This document shows, one piece after another, positions 63,780 to 64,000 of a DNA stretch of 64,000 nt (position 1 is the first letter of the stretch; every line of letters starts with the position of its first letter). Where the stretch lies: contig JAVGWX010000004.1 of the NCBI GenBank assembly GCA_036924085.1, forward strand, positions 38,042,293 to 38,106,292. The letters are read 5' to 3'. The DNA comes from Ariolimax columbianus (taxonomy: Eukaryota; Mollusca; Gastropoda; Stylommatophora; Arionidae). The position numbers were made by a program, and so were the translations under genes. The notes under the pieces were generated by a model. That model was not told where the DNA came from. It saw only the letters and a program-made list of their open reading frames with translations, and did not search any database.

Positions 63780-64000
63780 CCATTACACCACTTCACCTTC
63801 AAGTGACAGCCCTGAAACAGGCTGCGCTCATGTAGCCTGGCTGAAAGAATGACAATCGAAAAGGGCAAACAAACCCGATCCCAAAAACGGAACGTTCTGA
63901 AGCCAGATGTGTCAGGCTGAAAGCAGCAGATATCGCAACCTGGCTGTAAACTTCAACACACATTAACAAAGCATCATTTTCATGACGAAGGACGAAGAAA
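63780..64000 (+). mobile_element. short GAA-tailed element, distant relative of family C, running to the window edge
   Basis: TGAAGCCAGATGTGTCAGGC, AAGCAGCAGATATCGCAACC and GGCTGTAAACTTCAACACAC, then CATGACGAAGGACGAAGAAA at the last base. This parallels the 3' half of family C and the elements at 19330 and 54575. The tail is cut by the end of the window. Confidence 0.65.

Overview
The window is repeat-dense DNA from an animal nuclear genome, most likely a mollusc and probably a heterobranch gastropod. The evidence is a partial 18S rRNA that reads to me like gastropod 18S, many tRNA-headed SINEs, non-LTR (LINE) fragments, hAT and mariner DNA transposons, and about twenty minisatellites. No bacterial-type gene organisation, CRISPR array or operon is present. 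I found no host protein-coding exon I would defend. Every recognisable coding stretch is an endonuclease, reverse transcriptase, RNase H or transposase remnant, and almost all are broken. The taxon is an inference from rRNA resemblance made without alignment.

The centrepiece is 4550-11491, a 6.9-kb chimera. In order it carries a pre-rRNA leader (5'ETS-like), the first two thirds of 18S, degenerate 18S/28S junction repeats, the 28S 3' end, a unique leader, a non-LTR retrotransposon ORF (AP endonuclease, reverse transcriptase, RNase H, Cys/His C-terminus) and a (GAA)n tail. It sits inside an older minus-strand LINE reverse transcriptase gene (11492-12540 plus 4326-4549) and is bounded by a 12-bp direct duplication, GATTGAAGAGCT. 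The whole rRNA-headed unit therefore appears to have been inserted in one retrotransposition event. A second, internally deleted relative (2526-3597) has the same 28S-derived head and the same GAA tail, and lies inside a GATA microsatellite.

Layout: 1-4.3 kb holds microsatellites, a dispersed repeat (family B) and the short rRNA-headed element. 4.3-12.5 kb is the rRNA-LINE chimera in its LINE target. 12.6-16 kb holds 34-bp and 19-bp satellites, the latter starting at a LINE 3' end. 16-31 kb holds LINE C-terminal fragments, GAA-tailed short elements (family C), two further short families (D, E) and several minisatellites. 31-38 kb holds a minisatellite packed with TGACGTCA sites, a small hAT MITE, and a 418-codon reading frame made of 21-bp and 45-bp repeats. 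38-52 kb holds SINEs, families B, C and E, and more minisatellites. 52-64 kb holds a mariner, a tRNA SINE with clean duplications, a Charlie-like hAT nested in a SINE, a CR1-like LINE, a 96-bp satellite, and families D and E.

Two themes connect the window. Most LINE and short-element insertions end in (GAA)n and many have 12-14 bp target duplications, which suggests one shared mobilisation machinery. Many minisatellites begin inside a transposon sequence, so mobile DNA appears to supply the seeds for tandem-repeat growth here. Family letters (A-E, S1-S2, G1-G2) are local labels used only in this annotation. Boundaries without a visible duplication are approximate.
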